From Roseovarius sp. M141 (lineage in GTDB: Bacteria > Pseudomonadota > Alphaproteobacteria > Rhodobacterales > Rhodobacteraceae), in assembly GCF_024355225.1 (NCBI RefSeq), contig NZ_VCNH01000008.1, positions 124,001 through 188,000 of the forward strand: a stretch of 64,000 bases of DNA, in the 5' to 3' direction. Each line of letters starts with the position of its first letter. Within the stretch, counting starts at the first letter, position 1. Below the pieces are notes generated by a model, which ran no database searches, was not told where the DNA came from, and saw only the letters and a list, made by a program, of their open reading frames with translations. A program made the translations under genes and the position numbers. Below, piece by piece: positions 17,825-29,495 of this stretch.

Positions 17825-19861
17825 ATGCGCGCGCATCGCTGGACCTTCGCGCTCGCCCTGTCGCTGACTGTGGTGGCGGCTGCGCGCGACGGGTTGGACG
17901 CTTGGGTGGATCGCACGCCGATGCCCCCGCTGCTGAGCGCGACGGGGGCGCAGGTGCTGGACCGCAACGGCAATACCTTGCGCGTTTATACAGTGGCGGA
18001 CGGTCGCTGGCGGCTGGCACCGGGGGCGGTTGATGCCGGGTATCTGGAGATGCTGATCGCCTATGAGGATCGCCGTTTTTACACCCATTCCGGCGTCGAT
18101 CTGCGCGCCATGGCGCGCGCGGTGGTGCAGGCCGTCTGGCATGGCGGTATCGTGTCGGGCGGCTCGACGTTGACGATGCAGGTCGCGCGTCTGATGGAGG
18201 AGGGCAGTACCGGGCAATGGGCGGGCAAGCTGCGCCAGATCCGGCTGGCGCTGGCGCTGGAGCGGCAATTATCCAAGCAGCAGATCCTCAACCTCTACCT
18301 GACCCGCGCGCCCTATGGCGGCAATATCGAGGGCATCCGCGCCGCAACCCTCGCATGGTTCGCCAAGGAGCCCGCACGCCTGACGCCCGCGCAATCCGCG
18401 CTGCTGGTCGCCCTGCCCCAATCGCCCGAAACCCGCCGCCCGGACCGGCACCGCGATGTGGCCCGCACCGCGCGCGACCGCGTGCTGGATCGCATGACGC
18501 GGCAGGGGCGGCTGGATATCGAAACGACGCAGGCGGCCAAGCTGGACCCCATCCCGCATACGCGCCGCCCATTCCCGGCCCTCGCGCCGCATCTGGCCGA
18601 CCGCGCCATTGCGGATAATCCCGCTACGCTTCGCCACGATCTGACCATCGACACCGGCCTGCAATCCAAGCTGGAGGTGCTGGCCGCCCGCGCCGTCCGC
18701 GACCTGCCGGGTGCGGTATCTGTGGCCATCGTGCTGGCCGATCACCGCAGCGGCGATATCCTCGCGTCGGTCGGATCGGCGGGCTACGACCTTGGCGCGC
18801 GGCAGGGCTTTGTCGATATGACGGACGCGCTGCGCTCGCCAGGCTCGACACTAAAACCGCTGATATACGGCATGGCGTTTGATCGCGGCCTTGCCCACCC
18901 GCAGACCCTGATCAATGACGCGCCGGTCCGGTTCGGGGCCTACGCGCCGCAAAATTTCGACGGCCACTTTCGCGGCGATGTGACAGTGACAGACGCGCTG
19001 CGCCAATCGCTGAACATCCCCGTCGTGCGCCTGATGGACGAGATCGGCCCGGCCCATCTGATGGATTCAATGCGCCGCGCGGGCGCACAGCCCAAACTAC
19101 CCGGCGATCACGCGGGCCTTGCCGTCGCGCTGGGCGGCATCGGCGTGACGTTGACGGACATGGTGCAGCTCTATGCGGCCCTCGCGCGCGGCGGTGAGGC
19201 GATCCCGCTGCGCTGGCGGCAGGGAAACCAGACGCCGACTTCCACCCGCATCCTCAGCCCCGCCGCCGCGTGGCAGGTGGGCGACATTCTGGCCGGTCTG
19301 GCCCCGCCCCCCGGCGCCCCGCGCCGTGCGCTGGCCTACAAGACGGGCACGTCCTACGGCCACCGCGACGCCTGGGCGCTGGGATGGGACGGCGCGCATG
19401 TGGCGGGTGTCTGGATCGGGCGGCCCGACGGCACGCCCGTGCCCGGCGCGTTCGGCGGCGATCTGGCGGCGCCGATCCTGTTCGAAGCGTTCCAGCGGCT
19501 GAAATCCCGCCCCGATCCCCTGCCCGCGCCGCCGCCCGAGACGCTGATCGTCTCGACCGCCGAATTGCCGCAACCGTTGCAGCGTTTTACCCGGCGCAAC
19601 GCCATCTTTGCCCCCGATCGCGGCACGCCGGAGGTGATCTTTCCGCCGGACGGCGCGCGCATGGCCACTGGCGAAACGGGTCTGGCCGTCAAGGTGCGCG
19701 GGGGCAGGCCGCCCTACACGTTCATGGCGAACGGCCAGCCGCTCCTGACCGGCGTGCAGGCGCATCAGGCCAATCTGGCCGGTCTTGGCACGGGATTCAG
19801 CCAGATCGCGGTGATCGACGCGCTGGGGCGCAGCGCCCGGGTGAACATCCGGCTTGATTAA
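17825..19861 (+). CDS. pbpC: Penicillin-binding protein 1C
   Basis: Bifunctional class A PBP (678 residues) with an N-terminal membrane anchor (about 6-20). The transglycosylase domain has its catalytic glutamate E81 in YEDRRFYTHSG, and GGSTLTMQ follows. The transpeptidase domain shows the S341-T-L-K344 serine-lysine pair, SLN, and KTGTSYG. The C-terminal 90 residues form the BiPBP_C domain typical of PBP1C. It is four bases downstream of the A2M gene. Its last four bases overlap the end of rpe on the other strand (19858-19861). Confidence 0.95.
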   Translation: MRAHRWTFALALSLTVVAAARDGLDAWVDRTPMPPLLSATGAQVLDRNGNTLRVYTVADGRWRLAPGAVDAGYLEMLIAYEDRRFYTHSGVDLRAMARAVVQAVWHGGIVSGGSTLTMQVARLMEEGSTGQWAGKLRQIRLALALERQLSKQQILNLYLTRAPYGGNIEGIRAATLAWFAKEPARLTPAQSALLVALPQSPETRRPDRHRDVARTARDRVLDRMTRQGRLDIETTQAAKLDPIPHTRRPFPALAPHLADRAIADNPATLRHDLTIDTGLQSKLEVLAARAVRDLPGAVSVAIVLADHRSGDILASVGSAGYDLGARQGFVDMTDALRSPGSTLKPLIYGMAFDRGLAHPQTLINDAPVRFGAYAPQNFDGHFRGDVTVTDALRQSLNIPVVRLMDEIGPAHLMDSMRRAGAQPKLPGDHAGLAVALGGIGVTLTDMVQLYAALARGGEAIPLRWRQGNQTPTSTRILSPAAAWQVGDILAGLAPPPGAPRRALAYKTGTSYGHRDAWALGWDGAHVAGVWIGRPDGTPVPGAFGGDLAAPILFEAFQRLKSRPDPLPAPPPETLIVSTAELPQPLQRFTRRNAIFAPDRGTPEVIFPPDGARMATGETGLAVKVRGGRPPYTFMANGQPLLTGVQAHQANLAGLGTGFSQIAVIDALGRSARVNIRLD

Positions 19862-20547
19862 AGCGCGCCCTCGGCAGCCGAGCGGATGGCGCGGATATTC
19901 GCACCATAAACCGCTGGATTACTGACGCTGCCGCCCTTGAACACGCCCGATCCGGCGACGAGCACATCCGCCCCCGCCTCGGCCATCAGGGGCGCTGTTT
20001 CGGGTGTCATGCCGCCGTCGATCTCGATATGGATGGGCCGATCGCCGATCATCGCGCGCAGGCTGCGCACCTTTTCGATCTGGCTGTGAATGAACTTTTG
20101 TCCGCCAAAACCGGGGTTGACCGTCATCACGCAGACCAGATCAATCATGTCCAGCAGATGCGTCACCGCGTCCAGCCCCGTGCCGGGGTTCAGCGCCAGA
20201 CCCGCCTTGCACCCCGCCCCGCGAATGGCCTGCAACGTCCGGTGGATATGCGGCCCGGCCTCCAGATGCGCGGTCAGAATGTCGGCGCCCGCGTCGGCAT
20301 AGGCGTCGATATAGGGATCGACCGGCGCGATCATCAGATGCACGTCCATCACCGTTTTGATATGCGGGCGGATCGCCTTCAGCAGGGGCGGGCCGAAGGT
20401 GAGGTTCGGCACGAAATGCCCGTCCATCACGTCGACATGCACCCAATCGCAGCCCTCTGCCTCAATCGCCTGTATCTCGCGGCCGAAATCGGCGAAATCG
20501 GCGGATAGGATCGACGGGGCGATCTTGATCTTGCGGTCAAATGTCAT
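19858..20547 (-). CDS. rpe: Ribulose-phosphate 3-epimerase
   Basis: TIM-barrel epimerase (229 residues) interconverting ribulose 5-phosphate and xylulose 5-phosphate in the pentose phosphate and Calvin pathways. The N-terminus has APSILSADFADFG; metal and catalytic motifs VHVDVMDGHFVPNLTFGP (near residues 38-55), DVHLMI, and VNPGFGGQKF are intact, as is the phosphate-binding GSGVF near the end. I chose the ATG at 20547 because upstream residues do not match the family. It converges on pbpC with a four-base overlap of the coding ends, and diverges from the thioesterase gene. Confidence 0.96.
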   Translation of the reverse strand: MTFDRKIKIAPSILSADFADFGREIQAIEAEGCDWVHVDVMDGHFVPNLTFGPPLLKAIRPHIKTVMDVHLMIAPVDPYIDAYADAGADILTAHLEAGPHIHRTLQAIRGAGCKAGLALNPGTGLDAVTHLLDMIDLVCVMTVNPGFGGQKFIHSQIEKVRSLRAMIGDRPIHIEIDGGMTPETAPLMAEAGADVLVAGSGVFKGGSVSNPAVYGANIRAIRSAAEGAL

Positions 20548-20676
20548 GGGCTGGCTCCGGGGTTGCTGCTGAGGGGTAAATGGGGCCTGCGCAGGGCCAA
20601 GGTCAAGGCCGCGCGATTGCCGCGCCACCGTGTTTATGCGACCAAGCGGGGCAATCCCCGTCCGAGAGGCCCGAAA

Positions 20677-21111
20677 ATGACCGAAACGCCCCGCGATCCC
20701 GCCGAACTGGAGGCGCCCTACAAATTGCAGGAGGTGCTGGGCTATACCCTGACCGAATGGTCCCGCGATTTCGCCGTGGTCGAGGCGGATTTTACCGACA
20801 TTCTGAAAAACCGGCAGGGCCTGCTGCATGGCGGCATCCATGCGCTGCTGCTGGATACGGCGATGGGATACGCCGGATGCTACACTGGTCAGCCGGGCGT
20901 GCAGCAGAACGCGCTGACCCTGTCGATGACGGTCAACTATGTCGGCCAGTTGCAGGGCACACGCCTGATCGCCACCGGGCGGCGCACCGGGGGCGGGCGC
21001 AAGGTCTATTTCGCCGTGGCCGACGTGACGGACGACACTGGCGCACGGCTGGCCACGGCAACAGGCGTCTTTCGCTACCGCAGCGGGCCTTTGGTTGGCG
21101 GGGCCTCTTGA
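20677..21111 (+). CDS. PaaI-type hotdog-fold acyl-CoA thioesterase
   Basis: Hotdog-fold thioesterase of 144 residues related to PaaI/YbgC type proteins. The family's catalytic region is LLHGGIHALLLDTAMGYAG (near residues 49-67), where H51 and D60 correspond to conserved HGG and D/E positions. It probably hydrolyses small or aromatic acyl-CoA esters; the substrate is unknown. The start ATG at 20677 matches the usual N-terminus. Its stop codon TGA (21109-21111) lies inside the -35 element of the copA promoter, so this gene and the copper operon abut without a gap. Confidence 0.88.
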   Translation: MTETPRDPAELEAPYKLQEVLGYTLTEWSRDFAVVEADFTDILKNRQGLLHGGIHALLLDTAMGYAGCYTGQPGVQQNALTLSMTVNYVGQLQGTRLIATGRRTGGGRKVYFAVADVTDDTGARLATATGVFRYRSGPLVGGAS

Positions 21112-21138
21112 CCTTCCAGTGACTGGAACCCCTATATC
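21108..21138 (+). promoter_or_regulatory. CueR-type copper-responsive promoter/operator of copA
   Basis: A -35 TTGACC (21108-21113) and -10 TATATC (21133-21138) are separated by 19 bases, the over-long spacer that MerR-family activators act on. The spacer holds the dyad CCTTCC-N7-GGAACC, close to known CueR boxes. The -35 overlaps the stop codon of the thioesterase gene. The first gene downstream is copA and the second is cueR, so it should form an autoregulated copper response. Confidence 0.88.
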
Positions 21139-21170
21139 GCCAGCAAGAGATTGGCAAAAGGGGTCGGGCC

Positions 21171-23599
<2,429 letters not shown>

Positions 23600-23603
<4 letters not shown>

Positions 23604-23983
23604 CCATCAAGGATGTCGCCAAAGCCACCGGCCTGCCCGCGAAAACCATCCGCTATTACGAGGACATCGGCCTGATCCGCCCGACCCGCGCCGCCAACGG
23701 CTATCGCAGCTTCAGCGCGGAAGAGGTCCATAAACTGGCCTTTCTGGGCCGCGCCCGTGCGTTGGGGTTTTCCATTGCAGAATGCCGCGATCTGCTGGAC
23801 CTTTACGACGACAAGTCGCGCGCCAGCGCAGATGTGCGCGCCATCGCAGCCCGCCATCTGGCCGACATCCAGCAAAAGATCGACGCGCTGGCGCAGATGC
23901 GCGATACGCTGGCCCATCTGGTCGATGCCTGCGCAGGGGATGAGCGGCCCGACTGCCCGATCCTGCGCGACCTGTCGGGCTGA
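23600..23983 (+). CDS. cueR: Cu(I)-responsive MerR-family regulator CueR
   Basis: MerR-family regulator of 127 residues with an N-terminal winged helix (MTIKDVAKATGLPAKTIRYY, residues 1-20), a dimerisation helix, and metal-binding cysteines C111 and C119 spaced as in E. coli CueR (Cys112/Cys120). S76 in RASADVR sits where CueR has the Ser77 that marks Cu(I)/Ag(I)/Au(I) sensors rather than Hg or Zn sensors. Its ATG overlaps the copA stop by four bases. It should activate the copA promoter at 21108-21138 when copper is in excess. Confidence 0.94.
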
Positions 23984-24057
23984 CGGCGGCGACACCGGCA
24001 ACGACAACGACACCGGGCACTTGACACCGGGCAAGCCACGGTTCAACGCTCTGCGCC

Positions 24058-25506
24058 ATGTTGGATCTGCGCCCGGTAGGATATGTGATCGGCCTTACGA
24101 CCATGGCGCTGGGTCTCGCCATGCTGTTGCCGCTGCTCGTGGATATCGCGCAGGCGCGCGGCAACTGGCATGTCTTTGCGCAAACATCGATCCTGACCAT
24201 CCTGATCGGTGGCCTGGTTGCCGGGGCCTGCCGCAACGGTGTGGGCCAGGGTCTGACGATCCGGCAGACATTTTTGCTGACAACCGGCGTCTGGGTGGTA
24301 CTGCCACTGTTCGGCGCGCTGCCCTTCATGCTGGGCGCAACCACGCTGGACTTTACCGATGCCTTTTTCGAGGCGATGTCGGCTCTGACCACCACCGGAT
24401 CGACCGTGATCACCGGGCTGGATGACCTGCCCAAGGGAATACTGCTCTGGCGCGGTATCATGCAGTGGCTGGGCGGAGTGGGTATCATTGTCGTCGCCAT
24501 GGTGTTCCTGCCCGAACTGCGGGTCGGCGGCATGCAGATTTTCCGCGCCGAGGCGTTCGACACGATGGGCAAGATTCTGCCCCGCGCCGGTGAGATTGCC
24601 AGCCGCATATCGGTGATCTACGTCGCCCTGACGCTGGCCTGTTCGCTATGCTACGTGGCGACAGGAATGACCGCGTTCGACGCCACGGTCCACGCCATGA
24701 CCACGGTCGCAACCGGCGGCATGTCCAATTTCGACGCGTCCTTCGGCGCCCTGCACCCGTCGGCGGAATATGTCGCCGTCGTCTTCATGGTGCTGTCTGC
24801 CCTGCCCTTTGTGCGCTTTGTGCAGTTGATGGCCGGCACGGCGCGCCCGCTGCTGATGGATCCGCAGGTGCATGGGTTCTTCAAAACGGTGTGCTGCATT
24901 GTCGGCGCGCTGACCATCTGGCAGTTCATTCAGCGCGAGCACCTGACCGAAGAGACCTTTCGCGAAGTGCTGTTCAATGTCGTGTCGATCATCACCGGCA
25001 CCGGATATGCCAGCGAAGACTACATGTTATGGGGCCCCTTTGCGGTATCGATCTTCTTTTTCACCGGGCTGATCGGTGGCTGCGCCGGATCGACCGCCTG
25101 CTCGGTCAAGATTTTCCGCTATCAACTGCTATTCGCGTCAATCCGCGTGCAACTGGCCCGCATCCACAGCCCGCATGGCGTGTTCACGCCACGATATGGC
25201 GGGCGCAACGTGGATGCCGACGTGTTGAACTCGGTCATGTCGTTCTTCGTTTTCTTCACCGTCACGCTGGGCATCATATCGGTGCTGCTGGGGCTGACCG
25301 GCCTTGATTTCACGACCGCCGTCTCGGGTGCCGCGACCGCGCTGGGCAATATCGGCCCCGGTCTGGGGGACACGATCGGACCATCGGGAAATTTTTCCAC
25401 CTTGGGCGACACGTCCAAGTGGGTTCTGTCCACCGCCATGCTGATCGGGCGCTTGGAGGTGCTGGTCGTCTATGCCATATTCACCGTATCTTTCTGGAGG
25501 AACTGA
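24058..25506 (+). CDS. trkH: TrkH-family potassium uptake protein
   Basis: Membrane subunit (482 residues) of a Trk-type potassium system, with about 10-12 hydrophobic segments and four pore-loop repeats. Selectivity-filter-like motifs are visible in ALTTTGSTVITG, TTVATGGMSN, ITGTGYAS and LGNIGPGLG. TrkH works with the cytosolic NAD-binding regulator TrkA, which is not in this window. The TGA stop overlaps the ATG of the next gene by one base (TGATG), so re-initiation there is likely. A short gap (74 bases) follows cueR. Confidence 0.93.
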   Translation: MLDLRPVGYVIGLTTMALGLAMLLPLLVDIAQARGNWHVFAQTSILTILIGGLVAGACRNGVGQGLTIRQTFLLTTGVWVVLPLFGALPFMLGATTLDFTDAFFEAMSALTTTGSTVITGLDDLPKGILLWRGIMQWLGGVGIIVVAMVFLPELRVGGMQIFRAEAFDTMGKILPRAGEIASRISVIYVALTLACSLCYVATGMTAFDATVHAMTTVATGGMSNFDASFGALHPSAEYVAVVFMVLSALPFVRFVQLMAGTARPLLMDPQVHGFFKTVCCIVGALTIWQFIQREHLTEETFREVLFNVVSIITGTGYASEDYMLWGPFAVSIFFFTGLIGGCAGSTACSVKIFRYQLLFASIRVQLARIHSPHGVFTPRYGGRNVDADVLNSVMSFFVFFTVTLGIISVLLGLTGLDFTTAVSGAATALGNIGPGLGDTIGPSGNFSTLGDTSKWVLSTAMLIGRLEVLVVYAIFTVSFWRN

Positions 25507-27098
25507 TGCCCGATACTTCGCAAACGCGCCCTTTGGGGGCCCAAATCTCGCATATGCTGAAATCGCGCGGGGTCGACACGATTTTCGGCATCCCCGGGGT
25601 GCATAATCAGGAAATGTATCGCGGCATCGAAGAGGCCGGCATCCGGCATTTTCTGGCCCGTCACGAACAGGGCGCGGGCTTCATGGCTGACGGCTATGCA
25701 CGCGCCAGCGGGCGGCCGGGGGTCGCCTATGTGATCACCGGGCCGGGTCTGTGCAATACGATGACGCCGATGGGTCAGGCCTATTCCGACAGCGTGCCCG
25801 TGCTGGTGCTGTCCTCGTGCCTTGATGACACGGCGGCGACACGCGGCCAGTTGCACCAGATGCTGGACCAGCAGGCCGCAGGCGCAACCGTGTCCGACTG
25901 GTCCTATACGGCAAACACGGCCAGCGCCGCCTATACGCTGATCGACCGCGCCCTGAGTGAATTTCAGACCAAGCGCCCCCGCACCAAGCATATCCAAGTG
26001 CCCATCGCCGCGCTGGAAGGCAATGCCGAGGCCGCGCCCAATGCCCCCCCCACGGTAAAGCCCGTGCGCCACGTCCTGCCCGAGGGGATCGCGGGTCAGA
26101 TCATGGCGGCCAATCGCCCGCTGTTTATCCTTGGCGGCGGCGCCGTGCGTGCCTCTGAACAGGCGCGCCGTGCGCTGGCCACGCTGAAGGCGGCCAGCTT
26201 TCCCACCGACGCGGGGCGTGGCATCATCTCGGTCGCCGAAGATCCGCTGCATTTCGGCGGCTTTCTGGGCCGCCCCGAGACGGCGAAGGTCGCGGCCAGC
26301 GCCGATCTGGTGATCGTTGTCGGCAGCGAGCTGTCGGAAACCGACCTGTGGCGCGACAAGCTGGAGCATACCTGCCAGATGATCCGCGTCGATATCGACC
26401 CAGAAGTGCTGGGCCAGGAACCCGGCAGCATCGCCGTGCCGATGGACGCGAACGATTTCTTTGCCGGGCTGAATGCCGCCATCGACGGCCACAACGCGCA
26501 TACGTCATGGACCGCCGATGAGGTCACCAAGGCGCGCAAGCGCTGGCGCGCCGAATCGGATTCCGAGCGTCCGGGCATCGCGCGTATCTGCGACGCCCTG
26601 CGCGATGTGATGCCCGAGGACACGATGTTCTTCTCGGACATGACCCAGTTTGCCTATGCCGGCAAGGAATTCTGGGACATGGATCGCCCCGGCCACTGGC
26701 ACCACCCCTACGGCTTTGGCACGCTGGGTTATGCCCTGCCCGCCGGCATCGGTGGCGCGGCGGCGCGCCCCGGCCTGCCGACCGTGGTGATCGCCGGCGA
26801 TTACGGGTTTCAATATACCGTGCAGGAACTGGGCACGGCGGTCGAGCTGGGCCAGCCTCTGCCGATCCTGCTATGGGATAACGGCAAGCTGAAAGAGATC
26901 GAGGACAGCATGGTCGCCGCCCAGATCGCCCCCAATTCAGTGATCGCGCATAACCCAGATTTCTGCGCGTTGGCCGAAGCCTATGGCGCGAAATCGGCGG
27001 CACCCAAATCGCTGGGCGCGCTGAAAAAGGCCGTGACAGCGGCGTTCAAGGCCGATGGCCCGACACTGATCTACATGACTGGTGACATGGCCGATTGA
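25506..27098 (+). CDS. Thiamine-diphosphate-dependent decarboxylase/acetolactate synthase-like enzyme
   Basis: Three-domain ThDP enzyme of 530 residues. The N-terminal domain has GVDTIFGIPGVHNQEMYRG (near 18-36) and the catalytic glutamate in LARHEQGAGFMADGYAR (near 48-64). The C-terminal ThDP-binding motif GDYGFQYTVQELGTAVELG ends with a LLWDNGKL-like NN position (near 436-464). The GIPGVHxxExYRG pattern recalls 5-guanidino-2-oxopentanoate decarboxylase (AruI) of arginine transamination, but acetolactate-synthase-like or other 2-oxoacid decarboxylases are also possible. The start ATG overlaps trkH's stop. A hairpin terminator follows at 27106-27131. Confidence 0.8.
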   Translation: MPDTSQTRPLGAQISHMLKSRGVDTIFGIPGVHNQEMYRGIEEAGIRHFLARHEQGAGFMADGYARASGRPGVAYVITGPGLCNTMTPMGQAYSDSVPVLVLSSCLDDTAATRGQLHQMLDQQAAGATVSDWSYTANTASAAYTLIDRALSEFQTKRPRTKHIQVPIAALEGNAEAAPNAPPTVKPVRHVLPEGIAGQIMAANRPLFILGGGAVRASEQARRALATLKAASFPTDAGRGIISVAEDPLHFGGFLGRPETAKVAASADLVIVVGSELSETDLWRDKLEHTCQMIRVDIDPEVLGQEPGSIAVPMDANDFFAGLNAAIDGHNAHTSWTADEVTKARKRWRAESDSERPGIARICDALRDVMPEDTMFFSDMTQFAYAGKEFWDMDRPGHWHHPYGFGTLGYALPAGIGGAAARPGLPTVVIAGDYGFQYTVQELGTAVELGQPLPILLWDNGKLKEIEDSMVAAQIAPNSVIAHNPDFCALAEAYGAKSAAPKSLGALKKAVTAAFKADGPTLIYMTGDMAD

Positions 27099-27105
27099 TA
27101 CCAGG

Positions 27106-27131
27106 GCCGGGAAAGCGCAGGCTTTCCCGGC
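27106..27131 (+). terminator. Rho-independent terminator between convergent genes
   Basis: An 11-bp stem GCCGGGAAAGC/GCTTTCCCGGC with a GCAG loop follows the ThDP enzyme gene. A T5 run appears eight bases after the stem, inside the 3' end of aroC on the other strand. It should stop plus-strand transcription before aroC. Confidence 0.6.
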
Positions 27132-28237
27132 TATCCGATTTTTCCCACCGGGCCGATGCTGCCGGTCTGGCCGCGATGCAGCAGCAAATGATCCAGCAGA
27201 ACGCAAGCCATCATCGCCTCGCCCACCGGCACCGCGCGGATACCTACGCACGGGTCATGTCGGCCCTTCGTCACCACCTCGGTCGCGGTCCCATCCATGC
27301 GGATCGACGCGCGCGGGCTGAGGATCGACGATGTCGGCTTGACCGCGAAGCGCACGACAATTTCCTGCCCGGTGGAGATACCGCCCAAGATCCCGCCCGC
27401 ATGGTTGCTGCTGTATTCCGGCCCGTCCGCGCCCATGTAAATCTCGTCCGCGTTATCGGTGCCCATCAGCTCGGCGGCGGCCATCCCCTCGCCGATCTCG
27501 ACGCCCTTCACGGCGTTGATCGACATCATCGCCGCGGCCAGATCTGTATCCAGCTTGCCATAGACCGGTGCGCCAAGGCCCGCGGGCACGCCCCGCGCCA
27601 CCACCTCGACGATCGCCCCGACCGAGTTGTGATCCTTGCGCAGCTTTTGCAGATACGCCTCCCATTCTGGCGCTGCCTTGGCGTCCGGGAGCCAGAAATC
27701 GTTGCCCTCGATGGCGTCCCAGTCAAACGCCGCACGGTCCAGCGCCATGGCCCCCATTCGCGTCATGTACCCCTTGATCTGCATCCCCGGTATCAGCTGA
27801 TCCAGTGCCGCGCGGGCGATACCACCCGCCGCGACCCGCGCCGCCGTTTCGCGCGCGCTGCTGCGCCCGCCTCCGCGATAATCGCGCAGCCCATATTTCT
27901 GGTGATAGGTGATATCAGCATGACCTGGCCGGAACGTATTGGCGATGTCGCCGTAATCGCGGCTGCGTTGATCGGTATTCTCGATCATCAGCTGGATCGA
28001 CGTTCCCGTTGTCTTGCCCTCGAACACGCCAGACAGGATCCGCACCGCGTCGGGTTCGTTCCGCTGGGTCATGTTCTTGTTCTGGCCGGGCCGGCGTTTG
28101 TCCAGCCAATGCTGCAACATCGCCTCGTCCACGGCCACACCCGGCGGGCAGCCATCGACCGTCGCGCCCAGGGCGGGACCGTGGCTTTCGCCCCATGTGG
28201 TGACGCGGAACAAATGACCGAAGGTATTGAGGCTCAT
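27131..28237 (-). CDS. aroC: Chorismate synthase
   Basis: Last enzyme of the shikimate pathway (368 residues); it converts EPSP to chorismate using reduced FMN. Signatures present are [18 protein letters not shown] (near 14-31), [19 protein letters not shown] (near 123-141), and the C-terminal RPDPCVG-type pattern seen as [14 protein letters not shown]. Length is normal. It appears monocistronic; the gap from its start to the end of ald on the same strand is 95 bases and contains ald's terminator. Confidence 0.97.
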   Translation of the reverse strand: MSLNTFGHLFRVTTWGESHGPALGATVDGCPPGVAVDEAMLQHWLDKRRPGQNKNMTQRNEPDAVRILSGVFEGKTTGTSIQLMIENTDQRSRDYGDIANTFRPGHADITYHQKYGLRDYRGGGRSSARETAARVAAGGIARAALDQLIPGMQIKGYMTRMGAMALDRAAFDWDAIEGNDFWLPDAKAAPEWEAYLQKLRKDHNSVGAIVEVVARGVPAGLGAPVYGKLDTDLAAAMMSINAVKGVEIGEGMAAAELMGTDNADEIYMGADGPEYSSNHAGGILGGISTGQEIVVRFAVKPTSSILSPRASIRMDGTATEVVTKGRHDPCVGIRAVPVGEAMMACVLLDHLLLHRGQTGSIGPVGKIG

Positions 28238-28301
28238 GACGCGGCTCCTTTGGCGCCCGGTCTAGCGATACCGCCAGCATGCCTCAAGCCATTTTGAAAT
28301 G

Positions 28302-28326
28302 CGGCCGCCCGGGCTTCGGGCGGCCG
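28302..28326 (-). terminator. Rho-independent terminator of ald
   Basis: A 10-bp perfect stem CGGCCGCCCG/CGGGCGGCCG with a five-base loop lies 7 bases after the ald stop codon (minus strand) and upstream of aroC. The following minus-strand bases GCATTTCAAAA give only a short T run. Confidence 0.55.
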
Positions 28327-28332
28327 ACGCGA

Positions 28333-29445
28333 TCAGATCAGCGTCTCGGCCTTGACCGATGGGATATTCAGCGCCTCGCCCACCGCCGCGTAGGTCAGAT
28401 GCCCGCCAGAAACATTCACCCCGTTGAGCAGGTTCGCATCGTCTGCGCAGGCCTTTTTCCAACCCTTTTTGGCGATGGCCAGCATGAAGGGCATCGTGGC
28501 GTTCCCCAGCGCGATGGTCGACGTGCGCGCAACCGCGCCGGGCATGTTGGCAACGCAGTAATGCACGATTCCGTCCACCTCGTAGATAGGGTCCTGATGG
28601 GTCGTCGCGCGAGACGTTTCGAAACAGCCGCCCTGATCGATGGCCACATCCACCAAAACCGACCCCGGCTTCATCAGGGACAGCTGGTCACGGCTGATCA
28701 GCTTGGGCGCGGCAGCGCCGGCGATCAGCACGGCACCGACAACCAGATCCATGCGCGGCAGCAGTTCTTCGATTGCGGCCTTGTCGGAAAACTGCGTGGT
28801 CATGCGACCCATGAACATATCGTCAAGGTATGACAACCGGGGCACCGACCGGTCCAGCACGGTCACGTTCGCGCCCATGCCAACCGCCACGCGCGCCGCC
28901 GCAGCGCCGACGACACCGCCGCCCAGAACCGCCACATTCGCCGGGCGCACCCCAGGCACCCCCCCCAGCAGCACACCGCTGCCGCCATTGGCCTTTTGCA
29001 GCGCCCATGATCCCGTCTGCGGCGCAAGGCGGCCCGCAACCTCGGACATTGGCGCCAGCAGAGGCAGGCCGCCGTTGCGGTCCGTCACCGTCTCGTATGC
29101 GATGGCGGTGCAGCCTGACTCGATCAGGTCGCGCGTCTGGTCCGGATCGGGGGCCAGATGCAGGTAGGCGAACAGCACCTGCCCCTCGTGCAGCATCTTG
29201 CGCTCCTGCGCCTGAGGTTCCTTGACCTTCACGATCATGTCGGCGCTGTCGTAGATCTCCTTTGCGGTTTCGGCGATCTGCGCGCCTGCGGCGGTATAAT
29301 CATCATCGCTAAATCCCGCGCCCAAACCGGCGCCTGATTGGACCAGCACGTCATGACCGTGCGCGACAGCCTCCGTCGCCGCATTTGGCGTCACGCCAAC
29401 GCGGAATTCCTGCGCCTTGATTTCGGTGGGACATCCGATTCTCAT
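28333..29445 (-). CDS. ald: Alanine dehydrogenase
   Basis: NAD-dependent L-alanine dehydrogenase (370 residues), catalysing reversible deamination of alanine to pyruvate and ammonium. The N-terminus MRIGCPTEIKAQEFRVGVTP is the family signature, and the Rossmann motif VAVLGGGVVGAAAARVAVG is near residues 168-186. ATG at 29445 was chosen because AGGAGA lies about ten bases upstream. The divergent neighbour is an Lrp/AsnC regulator, the usual arrangement for substrate-induced ald. A candidate operator lies between them (29496-29512). Confidence 0.96.
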   Translation of the reverse strand: MRIGCPTEIKAQEFRVGVTPNAATEAVAHGHDVLVQSGAGLGAGFSDDDYTAAGAQIAETAKEIYDSADMIVKVKEPQAQERKMLHEGQVLFAYLHLAPDPDQTRDLIESGCTAIAYETVTDRNGGLPLLAPMSEVAGRLAPQTGSWALQKANGGSGVLLGGVPGVRPANVAVLGGGVVGAAAARVAVGMGANVTVLDRSVPRLSYLDDMFMGRMTTQFSDKAAIEELLPRMDLVVGAVLIAGAAAPKLISRDQLSLMKPGSVLVDVAIDQGGCFETSRATTHQDPIYEVDGIVHYCVANMPGAVARTSTIALGNATMPFMLAIAKKGWKKACADDANLLNGVNVSGGHLTYAAVGEALNIPSVKAETLI

Positions 29446-29495
29446 AAGGGTATCTCCTGTTACATGATCCAAGTATGGCCCACGATTTGCCTAAT

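Noticed and set aside
23987..24035. Repeated GACACCGG words between cueR and trkH
   Set aside because: Only three irregular copies; no symmetry or regular spacing, so not a convincing operator or repeat array.
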